The notes under the pieces are model-generated. The model had not been told where the DNA came from. It was given only the letters and a program-made list of their open reading frames with translations, and ran no database searches. A stretch of DNA of 64,000 nucleotides from Jannaschia sp. CCS1 (GTDB taxonomy: Bacteria; Pseudomonadota; Alphaproteobacteria; Rhodobacterales; Rhodobacteraceae). A program made the position numbers and the translations under genes. Numbering within the stretch: the stretch's first letter is position 1; each line of letters starts with the position of its first letter. Positions 24,821-34,220 of this stretch are shown piece by piece. The stretch covers positions 744,001 to 808,000 of the forward strand of contig NC_007802.1 of NCBI RefSeq assembly GCF_000013565.1, given 5' to 3'.

Positions 24821-26640
24821 CAATAGACCCGCGCCTTGGGCTTGATCTTGTCCATGTCGATCCCGCCCTCATTATGGCCGATCAGTGGGGACAGGCCAAC
24901 GTCACGGTAGCTGAGGTCGACCTTGTTGCCATCGACCATCGCCAGCGAATGCTTGCGCCAGTCTACGTCGTCACGGTCTGGATAATCCTCATGGGCATGG
25001 GCACCCCGGCTTTCCTTGCGCGCCTCTGCACCTGCAATCGTGGCCAGAGCGTTGGGCATCAGGTTGGTCAGCTCCAGCGTCTCCATCAGGTCGGAGTTCC
25101 AGATCATCGACCGGTCGGTGACGGCCACATCGTCCATCTTGCCCGCCACACCGGTCATCTTTTCCAGCCCCTCGGCGAGTGTCTTGTCGGTGCGGAAGAC
25201 GGCAGCATCGGCCTGCATGGTCTTCTGCATCTCCAACCGCAATTCCGCCGTGGGTGTGCCGCCATCGGCATGGCGCACGTCGTCAAACCGCGCCAGCGCC
25301 TTGTCGATCTGGTGCTGGGGCACGTCGGGATTCTTGGCGTTGGGATCGACGATTTCACCCGCCTTGATCGCGGCGGCGCGGCCAAAGACGACTAGGTCGA
25401 TCAGCGAGTTGGAGCCCAGACGGTTCGCCCCATGAACGCTTGCGCAGCCCGCCTCGCCCACAGCCATCAGGCCGGGGACGGTCTTCATCGGATCATCGGC
25501 GGTGGGGTTCAGCACCTCCCCCAGATAATTCGTGGGGATACCGCCCATGTTGTAGTGGACCGTCGGCAGAACCGGGATCGGTTCCTTCGTCAGGTCGACC
25601 CCCGCAAATATCCGCGCGGACTCAGAGATCCCCGGCAGGCGCAGGTCCAGCGTTTCCTTCGGCAGGTGGTTGAGGTGCAGGTGGATGTGATCCCCATTCT
25701 CGCCAACGCCGCGGCCGTCGCGGATCTCCATCGTCATGCAACGCGACACCACATCGCGCGACGCGAGGTCCTTGTAGGTGGGCGCATAGCGTTCCATGAA
25801 TCGCTCGCCCTCGGAGTTCGTCAGATAGCCGCCTTCGCCCCGCGCGCCCTCGGTGATCAGGCAGCCGGCGCCGTAGATGCCGGTGGGGTGAAATTGTACG
25901 AATTCCATGTCTTGGAGCGGCAGACCCGCCCGAGCGACCATGCCGCCGCCGTCGCCGGTGCAGGTATGGGCGCTTGTGGCGCTGAAGTAAGCACGACCAT
26001 AACCGCCCGTCGCCAGAACGGTCATCTTGGAGTGGAAGACGTGCATGGTGCCGTCGTCCAGTTTCCAGGCCACGACGCCGACGCATTGGCCTTCATCATC
26101 CATCAACAGATCAGTGGCGAAATATTCGATGAAGAATTCCGCGTCGTTCTTCAGGGATTGGCCATAGAGCGTGTGCAGGATTGCGTGCCCCGTCCGGTCG
26201 GCGGCGGCACAGGTGCGCTGCACGGGGGGGCCTTCGCCGAATTCGGTGGTGTGGCCGCCGAAGGGGCGCTGGTAGATCTTGCCTTCTTCGGTGCGGGAAA
26301 ACGGCACGCCGTAATGCTCCAGCTCATAAACCGCCTTGGGGGCTTCGCGCGCGAGGTATTCCATCGCGTCCGTGTCACCCAACCAGTCCGAGCCCTTCAC
26401 GGTGTCGTACATGTGCCAGTGCCAATGGTCCGGACCCATGTTGCCAAGGCTCGCCGCGATGCCGCCTTGCGCGGCCACGGTGTGGGAGCGGGTCGGGAAC
26501 ACCTTGGAGATACAGGCCGTCTTCAGGCCTTGTTCCGCCATGCCAAGCGTTGCCCGCAAGCCAGAGCCACCGGCACCCACGACCACTACGTCATAGGTGT
26601 GGTGGGTCAGGGCGTAGGCGGGGGAAGTGGTATCTTTCAT
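24820..26640 (-). CDS. sdhA: succinate dehydrogenase flavoprotein subunit
   Basis: Catalytic subunit of complex II, oxidising succinate to fumarate with covalently bound FAD. 606 aa, normal length. Visible: FAD-binding [21 protein letters not shown] near 20, the flavinylated His in [16 protein letters not shown] (about 53), the substrate-site region [25 protein letters not shown] (about 245), HLHLNHLP, and the C-terminal [22 protein letters not shown]. Starts 10 bases after sdhD and its stop overlaps the small exported-protein gene. The order sdhC-sdhD-sdhA is conventional; sdhB has been displaced. Confidence 0.97.
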   Translation of the reverse strand: MKDTTSPAYALTHHTYDVVVVGAGGSGLRATLGMAEQGLKTACISKVFPTRSHTVAAQGGIAASLGNMGPDHWHWHMYDTVKGSDWLGDTDAMEYLAREAPKAVYELEHYGVPFSRTEEGKIYQRPFGGHTTEFGEGPPVQRTCAAADRTGHAILHTLYGQSLKNDAEFFIEYFATDLLMDDEGQCVGVVAWKLDDGTMHVFHSKMTVLATGGYGRAYFSATSAHTCTGDGGGMVARAGLPLQDMEFVQFHPTGIYGAGCLITEGARGEGGYLTNSEGERFMERYAPTYKDLASRDVVSRCMTMEIRDGRGVGENGDHIHLHLNHLPKETLDLRLPGISESARIFAGVDLTKEPIPVLPTVHYNMGGIPTNYLGEVLNPTADDPMKTVPGLMAVGEAGCASVHGANRLGSNSLIDLVVFGRAAAIKAGEIVDPNAKNPDVPQHQIDKALARFDDVRHADGGTPTAELRLEMQKTMQADAAVFRTDKTLAEGLEKMTGVAGKMDDVAVTDRSMIWNSDLMETLELTNLMPNALATIAGAEARKESRGAHAHEDYPDRDDVDWRKHSLAMVDGNKVDLSYRDVGLSPLIGHNEGGIDMDKIKPKARVY

Positions 26641-26650
26641 CGTCAGCTCC

Positions 26651-27022
26651 TCAAAGCGCGATTTGCATCAGGGCCACAAGGCCGCCAGCGGCCAGCCCGT
26701 AGCTGAGTATGGTGGTCACGATGATCGAGACCTTTTTGGTCAGCCCGTGGGTGTAATCTTCCAGCAGGGTCTGCATCCCATAACGTAGGTGGTGCATGCC
26801 CACGACAAGGTAGGCCGCGACGATCAGCGCAGGCACGGGCTTGCCGAGCGTGGCGATGACGTCGGCGTGGTCGCTGCCAAGGGCGCTGCCGATGATGGCC
26901 AGAAAGAACGGCGTGAGGATCAGAAGCGCCACGGAGGTGACGGTCATCGTCCAGTGCTGCGCGGTGCCCCCCTTGGCGGAGCCGAGGCCGGAAACGCGTT
27001 TGCGGTCGGTTACATATGCCAT
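26651..27022 (-). CDS. sdhD: succinate dehydrogenase membrane anchor subunit
   Basis: 123 aa, three transmembrane helices (about 28-48, 60-78, 98-118). With SdhC it binds heme b and ubiquinone. The motif [18 protein letters not shown] contains the conserved H...G....EDY of SdhD, including the likely heme-ligand His. It lies 12 bases downstream of sdhC and 10 upstream of sdhA in the sdhCDA transcript. Confidence 0.92.
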   Translation of the reverse strand: MAYVTDRKRVSGLGSAKGGTAQHWTMTVTSVALLILTPFFLAIIGSALGSDHADVIATLGKPVPALIVAAYLVVGMHHLRYGMQTLLEDYTHGLTKKVSIIVTTILSYGLAAGGLVALMQIAL

Positions 27023-27034
27023 GATGTGAGCTCC

Positions 27035-27418
27035 TTAAATCGCGATGAGCGTCAGGACGGTGAGCACAACGGAGCCGATCAGCATGCCCCAGCCCATCTT
27101 GTCGGACGTGTCGGCATCAAGGCCATAGCCCGCGTCCCAGATCAGGTGCCGCAGTCCGCCAAGAGCGTGGTACCAAAGGCCAAGGACGGAGAGGCTCATG
27201 ACAATATCGCCAAGGACGCTGGTGACCCATCCATCGACGGTCGCAAAATACTCTGGCCCCGAGGCCGCGGCCATCAGCCACCAGACCACAAGCACCGCAG
27301 AGACCAGCATGGCGTTGCCGGTGATGCGCACAAGGATCGAGGTGATGGAATTCAGCTGTGGTTTGTAAATCGTCAGGTGAGGTGAAAGCGGGCGATTGCC
27401 GCGGTTGACGTCGGCCAT
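27035..27418 (-). CDS. sdhC: succinate dehydrogenase cytochrome b556 subunit
   Basis: 127 aa, three transmembrane helices. The family signature RPLSPHLTIYKPQLNSI near the N terminus (quinone-site Ser/Arg region) and LWYHALGGLRHLIWD (about 75-90, heme-ligand His) are both clear. The start is the ATG at 27418 preceded by AAGGGGGA; the frame runs 58 codons further up through the operator region without homology. First gene of sdhCDA. Two TGTGATCACA palindromes lie about 145-175 bases upstream. Confidence 0.94.
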   Translation of the reverse strand: MADVNRGNRPLSPHLTIYKPQLNSITSILVRITGNAMLVSAVLVVWWLMAAASGPEYFATVDGWVTSVLGDIVMSLSVLGLWYHALGGLRHLIWDAGYGLDADTSDKMGWGMLIGSVVLTVLTLIAI

Positions 27419-27560
27419 GGCTAGAGTCCCCCTTGATGTGCCGTCAGGTCTGGCTTGTTCCGGTCGCTGCGAACAGGAGTAGTGGGGATTTCCGGCGTAG
27501 TCACGCATTTGGGGCATAAAATTATCGGGAAGTGTGGGGCTTAACGCCGCAGAATGACCG

Positions 27561-27595
27561 CCTGTGATCACAGATTTGGAGAGTGTGATCACAGG
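27561..27595. promoter_or_regulatory. tandem TGTGATCACA operator upstream of sdhC
   Basis: Two perfect 10-bp palindromes TGTGATCACA at 27563-27572 and 27584-27593, 21 bp apart start to start (two helical turns). Flanking bases extend the pair into a 12-bp inverted repeat (CCTGTGATCACA ... TGTGATCACAGG). The same arrangement and spacing occur before sucC. Confidence 0.75.
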
Positions 27596-27603
27596 GCGGG
27601 AGG

Positions 27604-28128
27604 CTACGGGCAGGCGAGTTGGAAAAGTGCTGCGGGTGGATCATCCCGGGTAGGGCCGATGTAGGACACGCTGCAATCGCCCGTTCCCACGTCCACCTGC
27701 CATCCGGGTCTTGCGGGATAGCTATCGCCAGCAAAGCCAATATTCGCGTTGGGCGGAAAGCTGTTCCAACTTACCAGCGTCGCCCGGATTAAGCCCCCAT
27801 CCGGCAGGCGCAGTTCCACGGTTTCGCCGGGGCGGGCTTCGGCAATTCCACCAAGCGCGCTGATCTCTTCCGACGACAGCGCATTGAGGTTGCGCGCCAG
27901 GAGCCCGGCCACCGGTTGCGCGGCCCCGGCCACGCGGGCCTGGACTTCGGGCGCGCTGAGGTCCACCCGGCCCCCGTCGATCGCGTCCCGAATGCCGTTC
28001 AAGGCGGCAACGACGTCATCGGCATTGTCGATGGGGCTGGGTTGCATCAATTGCCAGACGGCCACGGCGGCAGCGACCGCGCCGCTTGCTCCGCCAAGCA
28101 ATGTTCCTGCGTTTACCAATCGCGACAT
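27604..28128 (-). CDS. hypothetical membrane-anchored protein, 174 aa
   Basis: Unrecognised. An N-terminal hydrophobic segment (about 5-27, GTLLGGASGAVAAAVAVWQLM) probably anchors it, with the rest exported. A helical middle (NADDVVAALNGIRDAIDGG, APEVQARVAGAAQPVAGLL) precedes a beta-rich C-terminal domain with two Cys (GTGDCSVSYIG, LFQLACP). It lies between the sdhC operator and mch on the same strand; its stop is only about 10 bases from the nearer TGTGATCACA site. Confidence 0.6.
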   Translation of the reverse strand: MSRLVNAGTLLGGASGAVAAAVAVWQLMQPSPIDNADDVVAALNGIRDAIDGGRVDLSAPEVQARVAGAAQPVAGLLARNLNALSSEEISALGGIAEARPGETVELRLPDGGLIRATLVSWNSFPPNANIGFAGDSYPARPGWQVDVGTGDCSVSYIGPTRDDPPAALFQLACP

Positions 28129-28188
28129 GCGCTGCCTCCCGGTTCTGAGGCAACGCTAGAAAAGCCGGCATGTGTTGGCAAGCGTGCG

Positions 28189-29220
28189 CTAGCGCGGGAT
28201 CAGCGCCCAGTAATCCAGATCCAGCAGCACATCGGACAGGTATTTGCCATCCTCACCGCGCAGCGCGCCTGCCGCGCCTTTCGTTGCAACAAGGCGCAGG
28301 CGCAGGGCCCCGACATGGGGATTGGTGGTTTCGGCCGTATCCAGAACCTCGGACCAGGCGCGGATGGTGTCACCGGCCATGGCGGGGTTGGCGTGGGCGC
28401 CCGCATTGATCGCCGCGAGAAGTTGCGCGTTGGCGAGGCCATTGAAGGACAGGGCCCGCGCGAGGCTGATGATGTGGCCGCCATAGATCAGCCGCTTGCC
28501 GTCAGGCCGCGCGGTCACGTCAAAGTGGACCTTCGCGGTGTTCTGCCAGAGGCGCGTGGCCATCATGTGCTCGGGGTCTGTCAGGGTGACACCATCGACG
28601 TGGTCGATGATTTCGCCCACCGCATAATCGCCATAGCGGTGCGGCTCTCCGGCGGCGGCAAAGTCGTAGTTGGACCAATCAAGGTCATCGGGAATGTGCA
28701 GGGCGTCGGCGGACACCACCTTGGCCAGATCGGGCACCACCGCCTCGGGCGCAGGCGCGGCGGTGTCGCGTTTGCGCACCATAACCCAGCGGACATATTC
28801 CAGCACGGGCACGTCGACGTTGGAAAACCCGCGCGTGCGGACCCAGACGATGCCGGTTTTGCCGTTAGAATTCTGTTTCAGACCAATGATCTCGGACCGG
28901 GCGTGGATGGTATCGCCGGATTCAACGCGGGCCAGAAACCGCCCCTCGGCGTAGCCAAGATTGGCCACGGCATTCAGGGAAATATCGGGGACCGTTTTGC
29001 CGAACACGGTGTGGAACGTGATCAGATCGTCCATCACCGGGTTGCGCAGCGACGAGCCGGGAGACGCAAAATCCCACGAGCTTTGAAGCGCGAAACGGGG
29101 GCCGTAGAGGGCCTGATACATCGCCACATCACCATCATGGAGCGTGCGCGAGGTCGCATGATGCAGGCTCTGGCCGACGTGGTAATCCTCGAAGAAATAG
29201 CCCTGATTGGTCTTCGACAT
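28189..29220 (-). CDS. mch: mesaconyl-CoA hydratase
   Basis: Hydrates mesaconyl-C1-CoA to beta-methylmalyl-CoA in the ethylmalonyl-CoA pathway. 343 aa with two hot-dog (MaoC-like) halves: YFFEDYHVGQSLHHATSRTLHDGDVAMYQALYG at the N terminus and the second half with YAVGEIIDHVDGVTLTDPEHMMATRLWQNTAKVHFD and IYGGHIISLARALSFNG. The double MaoC layout and the close match to Rhodobacter-type Mch distinguish it from simple R-hydratases. Its start overlaps the DUF1737 stop (TAATG). The operon order mcl2-nnrU-DUF1737-mch places two consecutive pathway enzymes together, as I recall for R. sphaeroides. Confidence 0.93.
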   Translation of the reverse strand: MSKTNQGYFFEDYHVGQSLHHATSRTLHDGDVAMYQALYGPRFALQSSWDFASPGSSLRNPVMDDLITFHTVFGKTVPDISLNAVANLGYAEGRFLARVESGDTIHARSEIIGLKQNSNGKTGIVWVRTRGFSNVDVPVLEYVRWVMVRKRDTAAPAPEAVVPDLAKVVSADALHIPDDLDWSNYDFAAAGEPHRYGDYAVGEIIDHVDGVTLTDPEHMMATRLWQNTAKVHFDVTARPDGKRLIYGGHIISLARALSFNGLANAQLLAAINAGAHANPAMAGDTIRAWSEVLDTAETTNPHVGALRLRLVATKGAAGALRGEDGKYLSDVLLDLDYWALIPR

Positions 29221-29426
29221 TACTGCTGTCCCAGTTTCATATCCGGCGCATAGGGTGCGTCGATATCCTTGGTGACGGCCTGCCCACAGCGCATCACGCC
29301 GCGGGACGCATCAAAGGACATCGTCGGATCGCCGTACAGAACCCAGCCTTTGGCCAGCGCGTCCGAGACCTTGTGGCAGAAGGCGGATGTGTCATCCTCG
29401 GTGAGCAGGCGGTAGATCATCGGCAT
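29220..29426 (-). CDS. DUF1737 small protein
   Basis: 68 aa, soluble. The pattern YRLLTEDDTSAFCHKVSDALAKGWVLYGDPTMSFD ... CGQAVTKD matches the short DUF1737 family (conserved GW.LYG.P and C.QA). Function unknown; such proteins are widespread as small orphan ORFs. Two in-frame ATG codons (29426 and 29420) are possible; the first follows GGGGAT. It overlaps mch by one base and follows nnrU by four. Confidence 0.75.
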   Translation of the reverse strand: MPMIYRLLTEDDTSAFCHKVSDALAKGWVLYGDPTMSFDASRGVMRCGQAVTKDIDAPYAPDMKLGQQ

Positions 29427-29430
29427 CGGT

Positions 29431-29994
29431 CTATCCCCAGGGTTGAACGCCAAGCGCCCAGTGGATCAGCATGACAACGACGACGATGACCACGGTGGCA
29501 ATGACATAGGTCAGCTCTTTGCGCTTCGGCGCGCGGTTCGGCGGCGTCCACGGTCCCTCCGCCGCGTTGATCGCAACCACGGAGCCGAGCGCCCAGACCA
29601 GAAGGCCGCCGAACAATACGAAGGACGGCGTGTCGCCGTTGACCAGAAGGTGCGCGATCGCCCAGAGGCTGTACCCGGTGAGCTGCGGGTGGCGCAGCTT
29701 GGTGCCGAGCCAGACACGGTCCCCCTTCGGCCCGCCCACTGCGTAGATGTAGAATGCCAACACCATCAGGATGTTGTTGATGCCGACCAATGCCGGTGAG
29801 CGGCCCCAGTAGAACGCACCTTCAGCACCCCGGTACCCGATCACCATCAGAATGACCGAAAGAACGACAAGGCCTGCAACGATACCTTTGCCCTTGTCCC
29901 CGAAGCTGGCCCGATGCGCGGGCGCGACTCGTTTCCAGGCGTGCGCTGCGACCCACAGGGCGAGCCCCGCGATAAGTAGGATCCAGGATATCAT
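29431..29994 (-). CDS. NnrU family membrane protein
   Basis: 187 aa with about five to six transmembrane helices. NnrU features are visible: an N-terminal helix with WVAAHAWKRVAP, then KLRHPQLTGYSLWAIAHLLVNGD in the middle, the most conserved stretch of the family, and a C-terminal helix. NnrU was named from denitrification clusters, and its relatives include isoprenylcysteine methyltransferase-like proteins. No nitric-oxide genes are nearby; instead it sits between mcl2 and mch with 4-base spacing or overlap, so a denitrification role is doubtful here. Confidence 0.83.
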   Translation of the reverse strand: MISWILLIAGLALWVAAHAWKRVAPAHRASFGDKGKGIVAGLVVLSVILMVIGYRGAEGAFYWGRSPALVGINNILMVLAFYIYAVGGPKGDRVWLGTKLRHPQLTGYSLWAIAHLLVNGDTPSFVLFGGLLVWALGSVVAINAAEGPWTPPNRAPKRKELTYVIATVVIVVVVMLIHWALGVQPWG

Positions 29995-30848
29995 GCGGTC
30001 TCCAATGCGGCGATGGCCTCTGATTTCGCCAGGGTGGCGCGGGCGGTTTCAACGTGCAGGTTCTCGACAATCTTACCATCCACAACGGCGACGCCTTCGC
30101 CTTTGGTCAGCGCGGCCTCATAGGCCTCAATCTGGCGGCGGGCCAGTGCGATATCCTGCTCTGTCGGGCCGAAGGTGGCGTTGGCGATGGCAATCTGCGC
30201 CGGGTGGATCAGCGTTTTGCCGTCAAAGCCAAAGTCACGTCCCTGCTGGCATTCGGCCCGCAGACCATCGTCGTCCTTGAAGGCATTATAGACACCGTCA
30301 ACGCAGAGAATGCCATGGGCGCGGGCCGCCAGAACGCAGAGTTGCAGGGAGGTCTGCATCGCATCGCGGGTGCGCGCGGTCAGATCCTTGGCGAGGTCAT
30401 TGGTGCCCATCACAAAGCCAGCCATGCGGGGCGCGCACGCGATTTCGGCGGCGTTCAGGATGCCCAGAGGCGTTTCCATCATCGCCCAGATCCGGGTGTC
30501 TTTTGCCTGCGGGTGGGCGTCTAGCAGGACCGCGAGCGCCTCAATGTCGCTGGCGCCGTCGACCTTGGGCAGAAGAACGGCCTGGGGCGCGGCCCGCGCG
30601 ATGGCGTTCAGGTCGTCGGCCCCCCATTGGGTGTCAAAGCCGTTGATGCGGATGATCTGTTGGCGCGGGCCGAAGTCGCCATCGTTCAGGGTGCCGATCA
30701 GGGTGTCGCGCGCGGCGACCTTTTCGTCGGCGACGACGGCATCTTCCAGGTCGAAGATTATCGCGTCGACCGGCAGCGTCCTGGCCTTCTCCATCGCGCG
30801 GGCGCGGGAGGCGGGGATATAGAGGACGGATCGGCAGGGCTGAGACAT
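29991..30848 (-). CDS. mcl2: (3S)-malyl-CoA thioesterase
   Basis: 285 aa, CitE/HpcH-type TIM barrel. The N-terminal CRSVLYIPASRARAMEKARTLP and the DAIIFDLEDAV, RINGFDTQWG, ILLPKVDGASDIEAL-type strands, MMETPLGILNAAEIA, GTNDLAKDL and GFDGKTLIHPAQI all fit the Mcl2 branch that hydrolyses (3S)-malyl-CoA to malate and CoA, rather than the 318-aa malyl-CoA lyase Mcl1, whose N terminus differs. It completes the ethylmalonyl-CoA pathway by making malate for mdh, which is divergent nearby. Two close ATG codons (30848 and 30854) exist, neither with a clear Shine-Dalgarno. Confidence 0.88.
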   Translation of the reverse strand: MSQPCRSVLYIPASRARAMEKARTLPVDAIIFDLEDAVVADEKVAARDTLIGTLNDGDFGPRQQIIRINGFDTQWGADDLNAIARAAPQAVLLPKVDGASDIEALAVLLDAHPQAKDTRIWAMMETPLGILNAAEIACAPRMAGFVMGTNDLAKDLTARTRDAMQTSLQLCVLAARAHGILCVDGVYNAFKDDDGLRAECQQGRDFGFDGKTLIHPAQIAIANATFGPTEQDIALARRQIEAYEAALTKGEGVAVVDGKIVENLHVETARATLAKSEAIAALETA

Positions 30849-31032
30849 GGGCATTTGGCCTGTGGCTATGTTCAACCCTTTTGGGACCACATGATCGCCG
30901 CCAGCGCAAGGGTCTTGCTGCAGCGCAGAATGACGCGCAACAAAAGTTCGCGGGAGTTTCACCAAATTTTAACTCTGTCAGGGCAGGCTGAGCGTGCAGG
31001 CACCCGGCAGAGGGGCCGCGCGATTGGAGAGA

Positions 31033-31046
31033 GGTCCACTTGGACC
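31033..31046. promoter_or_regulatory. GGTCCA-CT-TGGACC palindrome upstream of the mdh region
   Basis: Perfect 6+6 inverted repeat 55 bases before the small exported-protein gene at 31101. It could be an operator for the 31101-mdh transcript or for divergent mcl2. No regulator is assigned. Confidence 0.35.
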
Positions 31047-31100
31047 GGGTCGCTCCTCCGCTATGTCTGGCGCGTCCCATTAGCGAAAGGGACGAACGCT

Positions 31101-31415
31101 ATGAACAGATTCGCACATTGCGCCTGGGTGGCCCTGGCCATTCTGGCGGCCTTTCCCGCCCACGCACAAACCCGCGGCCTCAACATGTTATGCGCAGATC
31201 GCAACGTGATCGTGGGCACACTGACCGATCGGTTCGGCGAACAGGTCCAAAGCATGGGGCTGGCCAATCAAAACCGCATCGTGGAGGTTTATGTTTCAGC
31301 AGAAACAGGGTCTTGGACGATCACGGTGACGTCGGCGGATGGCACCACATGCCTGATGGCGGCGGGCCAGCACTTCGCCCAGATGCCACCCGCAGTGCCC
31401 GGCGAGGACCTCTGA
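31101..31415 (+). CDS. small exported protein upstream of mdh
   Basis: 104 aa with a Sec signal peptide (MNRFAHCAWVALAILAAFPAHA). The mature domain has LNMLCADRNVIVGTLTDRFGEQ, ETGSWTITVTSADGTTCLMAAG, with two Cys that probably form a disulfide. I recall similar short proteins across Rhodobacterales but no named domain. ATG 31101 is preceded by AAAGGGAC. It reads toward mdh, 128 bases upstream. Confidence 0.7.
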   Translation: MNRFAHCAWVALAILAAFPAHAQTRGLNMLCADRNVIVGTLTDRFGEQVQSMGLANQNRIVEVYVSAETGSWTITVTSADGTTCLMAAGQHFAQMPPAVPGEDL

Positions 31416-31468
31416 TCTCACCCCTCGGTTGCGCCCGTGTCGGGGCGTTGGGGCTATCGGCCGCGCAT

Positions 31469-31485
31469 CAGGTGACTTGCACCTG
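31469..31485. promoter_or_regulatory. CAGGTG-N5-CACCTG palindrome upstream of mdh
   Basis: Perfect 6-bp inverted repeat with a 5-base spacer, 58 bases before the mdh start: possible operator or an mRNA hairpin. Confidence 0.4.
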
Positions 31486-31540
31486 TGGCGTGCGGCGGCT
31501 ACCCCTCCGCGCGACATAACTCAAAATCCGAGGACATTGA

Positions 31541-32506
<966 letters not shown>

Positions 32507-32527
32507 GCGTCGTTTGAGAGTGTGAAG

Positions 32528-32559
32528 GGGGTCGGGTGTTCGCATCCGGCCCCTTTTTT
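32528..32559 (+). terminator. strong terminator after mdh
   Basis: GGGGTCGGGTG, stable UUCG-type tetraloop TTCG, CATCCGGCCCC, then TTTTTT. Eleven pairs including two G-T. Confidence 0.93.
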
Positions 32560-32640
32560 GTGCGCGGCGCGGGGCGAGATAATCCTTGCGGGGGCGGGCG
32601 CAAGTTGATTCAATCCCGCCAACAACGGGCGAGGCAGATC

Positions 32641-33099
32641 TTGGGCAAACGGATCATCACCTATGGGACGTTTGATCTGTTCCACATCGGGCATGTGCGC
32701 CTGCTCAAACGACTGGCCGATCTGGGCGATCACCTGACGGTTTGCGTGTCCACCGACGAGTTCAATGCGGTCAAAGGAAAGAAAACCGTTGTTCCCTATG
32801 ATCAGCGGGCCGAGATCGTGGCCGCCTGCCAGTATGTGGACGCCGTGTTGCCCGAGGAAGATTGGGAGCAGAAGCGCGACGACATCGTGCGAGAGAAGAT
32901 CGACATCTTCGCGATGGGCGACGATTGGAGCGGCACGTTCAACGACCTCAGCGACATTTGCGAAGTGTTCTATTTGCCGCGCACGGAAGATGTTTCCTCG
33001 ACCTCTCTCAAATCCTTCATGGAGGCGTTGCGGGACGAGCAGCTGAAAGAGGTCAAGCATCTGATCGAGACGTTGAATGCCAAGGCGTCCGGTTTGTGA
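32641..33099 (+). CDS. glycerol-3-phosphate cytidylyltransferase family protein
   Basis: 152 aa. Small cytidylyltransferase of the TagD/GCT type, making CDP-glycerol or a related CDP-alcohol. The nucleotide-binding HIGH is in GTFDLFHIGHVRLLKRLADLGD (about 8-28), and the second signature RTEDVSSTSLK (about 115-125) corresponds to RTxGISTT. KGKKTVVPYDQR matches the family linker. The start is a TTG at 32641 with GAGG upstream, where homology begins. The frame opens further upstream inside the mdh terminator, which cannot be coding. Paired with the LicD-type gene 15 bases on. Confidence 0.85.
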   Translation: MGKRIITYGTFDLFHIGHVRLLKRLADLGDHLTVCVSTDEFNAVKGKKTVVPYDQRAEIVAACQYVDAVLPEEDWEQKRDDIVREKIDIFAMGDDWSGTFNDLSDICEVFYLPRTEDVSSTSLKSFMEALRDEQLKEVKHLIETLNAKASGL

Positions 33100-33126
33100 G
33101 CGCGCGGATGGAAGGTGGAGCCAACG

Positions 33127-34002
33127 ATGGTGAGTGAGCAGGTCCGAGAGCGCGCGAAAGCGGGGCCGATCCCCAAGGCGGATTATCAGGCGCTGTTCGA
33201 TGCCCTTGAGGCCGAGCGCAGTCCACGGGACCCCGAATGGGTGCAGGCCTGGATCATCCTGCACTGCGCCACTCGCCAGCGGGCGTTCGCCTGTCAGCGG
33301 CTGTTGTCGCGCTACAATCGCCAATGTGTGAAGCGCGGAACGATGGGCGAGTACTCAGAATTCCTGCGCCACGTCCAGGACGATTTGGGGTTCTACCTGC
33401 CCAACGGCAACGCCTACACCGAGAATTTTCGCGGCGTTGATGTGGGCGAGATCATGGCCCAGTGCGGAGAGCTTGCCGCGCGATTTGCGGAGCTGGAGCT
33501 GGAGGTGTTCGCCAATTCCGGCACGCTTCTGGGCATCGTGCGCGAAGGCACGCTGCTGGAGCACGACAACGACATCGATCTGGGTGTGTTGCTGACGGCG
33601 CGGACGTTCGAGGGCGCGGCGCAGGAGTGGATCGCCTTGACCGACAAGTTGATCGCCGATGGCGTCGGCGTCAGTCGCAGCACGTGGAGCAAGGTGACGC
33701 TGAAGTTGCAGAAAATCGGCGCGTTTGGGGTGGATCTTTTCCCGGCGTGGATCGACGCGGACGACAAAGTTTACGTCTACCCCCACACTTTTGGCGCGCT
33801 GCGTCGCGATCAACTGCTGCCCTATGATCTGCACGGGCCCACGGGCCTGCATCTGCCTGCCGATGCGGAGGCCATGTTGGAATGCAATTATGGCGAGGGC
33901 TGGCGCGTGCCGAACGTGGGCTGGGGCTTTGACTGGAAGACCGCCAACGCCCAGTTTGAGGCGTTCCTGACGGCGGTCGAGGCGGCGGCTGCGCCAGACT
34001 GA
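33127..34002 (+). CDS. LicD/fukutin-type phosphotransferase
   Basis: 291 aa soluble protein. The C-terminal two thirds match the LicD (fukutin-related) fold: FANSGTLLGIVREGTLLEHDNDIDLGVLL (about 135-163) with the DxD-type metal-binding HDNDIDLG, later FGVDLFPAWID and YPHTFGALRRDQLLP. LicD enzymes transfer phosphocholine or another phospho-alcohol from a CDP donor onto cell-surface glycans. The neighbouring cytidylyltransferase could make that donor. The N-terminal 110 residues are helical and not recognised. The ATG at 33127 fits GGTGGAG; the upstream GTG at 33115 is less likely. Confidence 0.82.
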   Translation: MVSEQVRERAKAGPIPKADYQALFDALEAERSPRDPEWVQAWIILHCATRQRAFACQRLLSRYNRQCVKRGTMGEYSEFLRHVQDDLGFYLPNGNAYTENFRGVDVGEIMAQCGELAARFAELELEVFANSGTLLGIVREGTLLEHDNDIDLGVLLTARTFEGAAQEWIALTDKLIADGVGVSRSTWSKVTLKLQKIGAFGVDLFPAWIDADDKVYVYPHTFGALRRDQLLPYDLHGPTGLHLPADAEAMLECNYGEGWRVPNVGWGFDWKTANAQFEAFLTAVEAAAAPD

Positions 34003-34073
34003 CGATGGCCTGCAGTCGCGTCCCGCCGCTTTGCAACTGCGCACGGGTGAGTCGGCTGCGTCATCTGCAAACG

Positions 34074-34116
34074 GACATTTGTGATCACACAAATTTTCCC
34101 CGTGATCACAAATGTC
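34074..34116. promoter_or_regulatory. tandem TGTGATCACA operator upstream of sucC
   Basis: Sites TGTGATCACA (34080-34089) and CGTGATCACA (34101-34110), again 21 bp apart. Together they form a 15-bp inverted repeat: GACATTTGTGATCAC, 13-base spacer, GTGATCACAAATGTC. About 105 bases before the sucC start. Confidence 0.8.
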
Positions 34117-34220
34117 GGATTTTGCGGCTAATCCTATGAAATATGGCGAATTGCCGTTCCATTGCGCGCAGAGGTTGTGTTTACCTGAGCAGAACTTGAC
34201 CCAACGAACGGACCTTTTTC

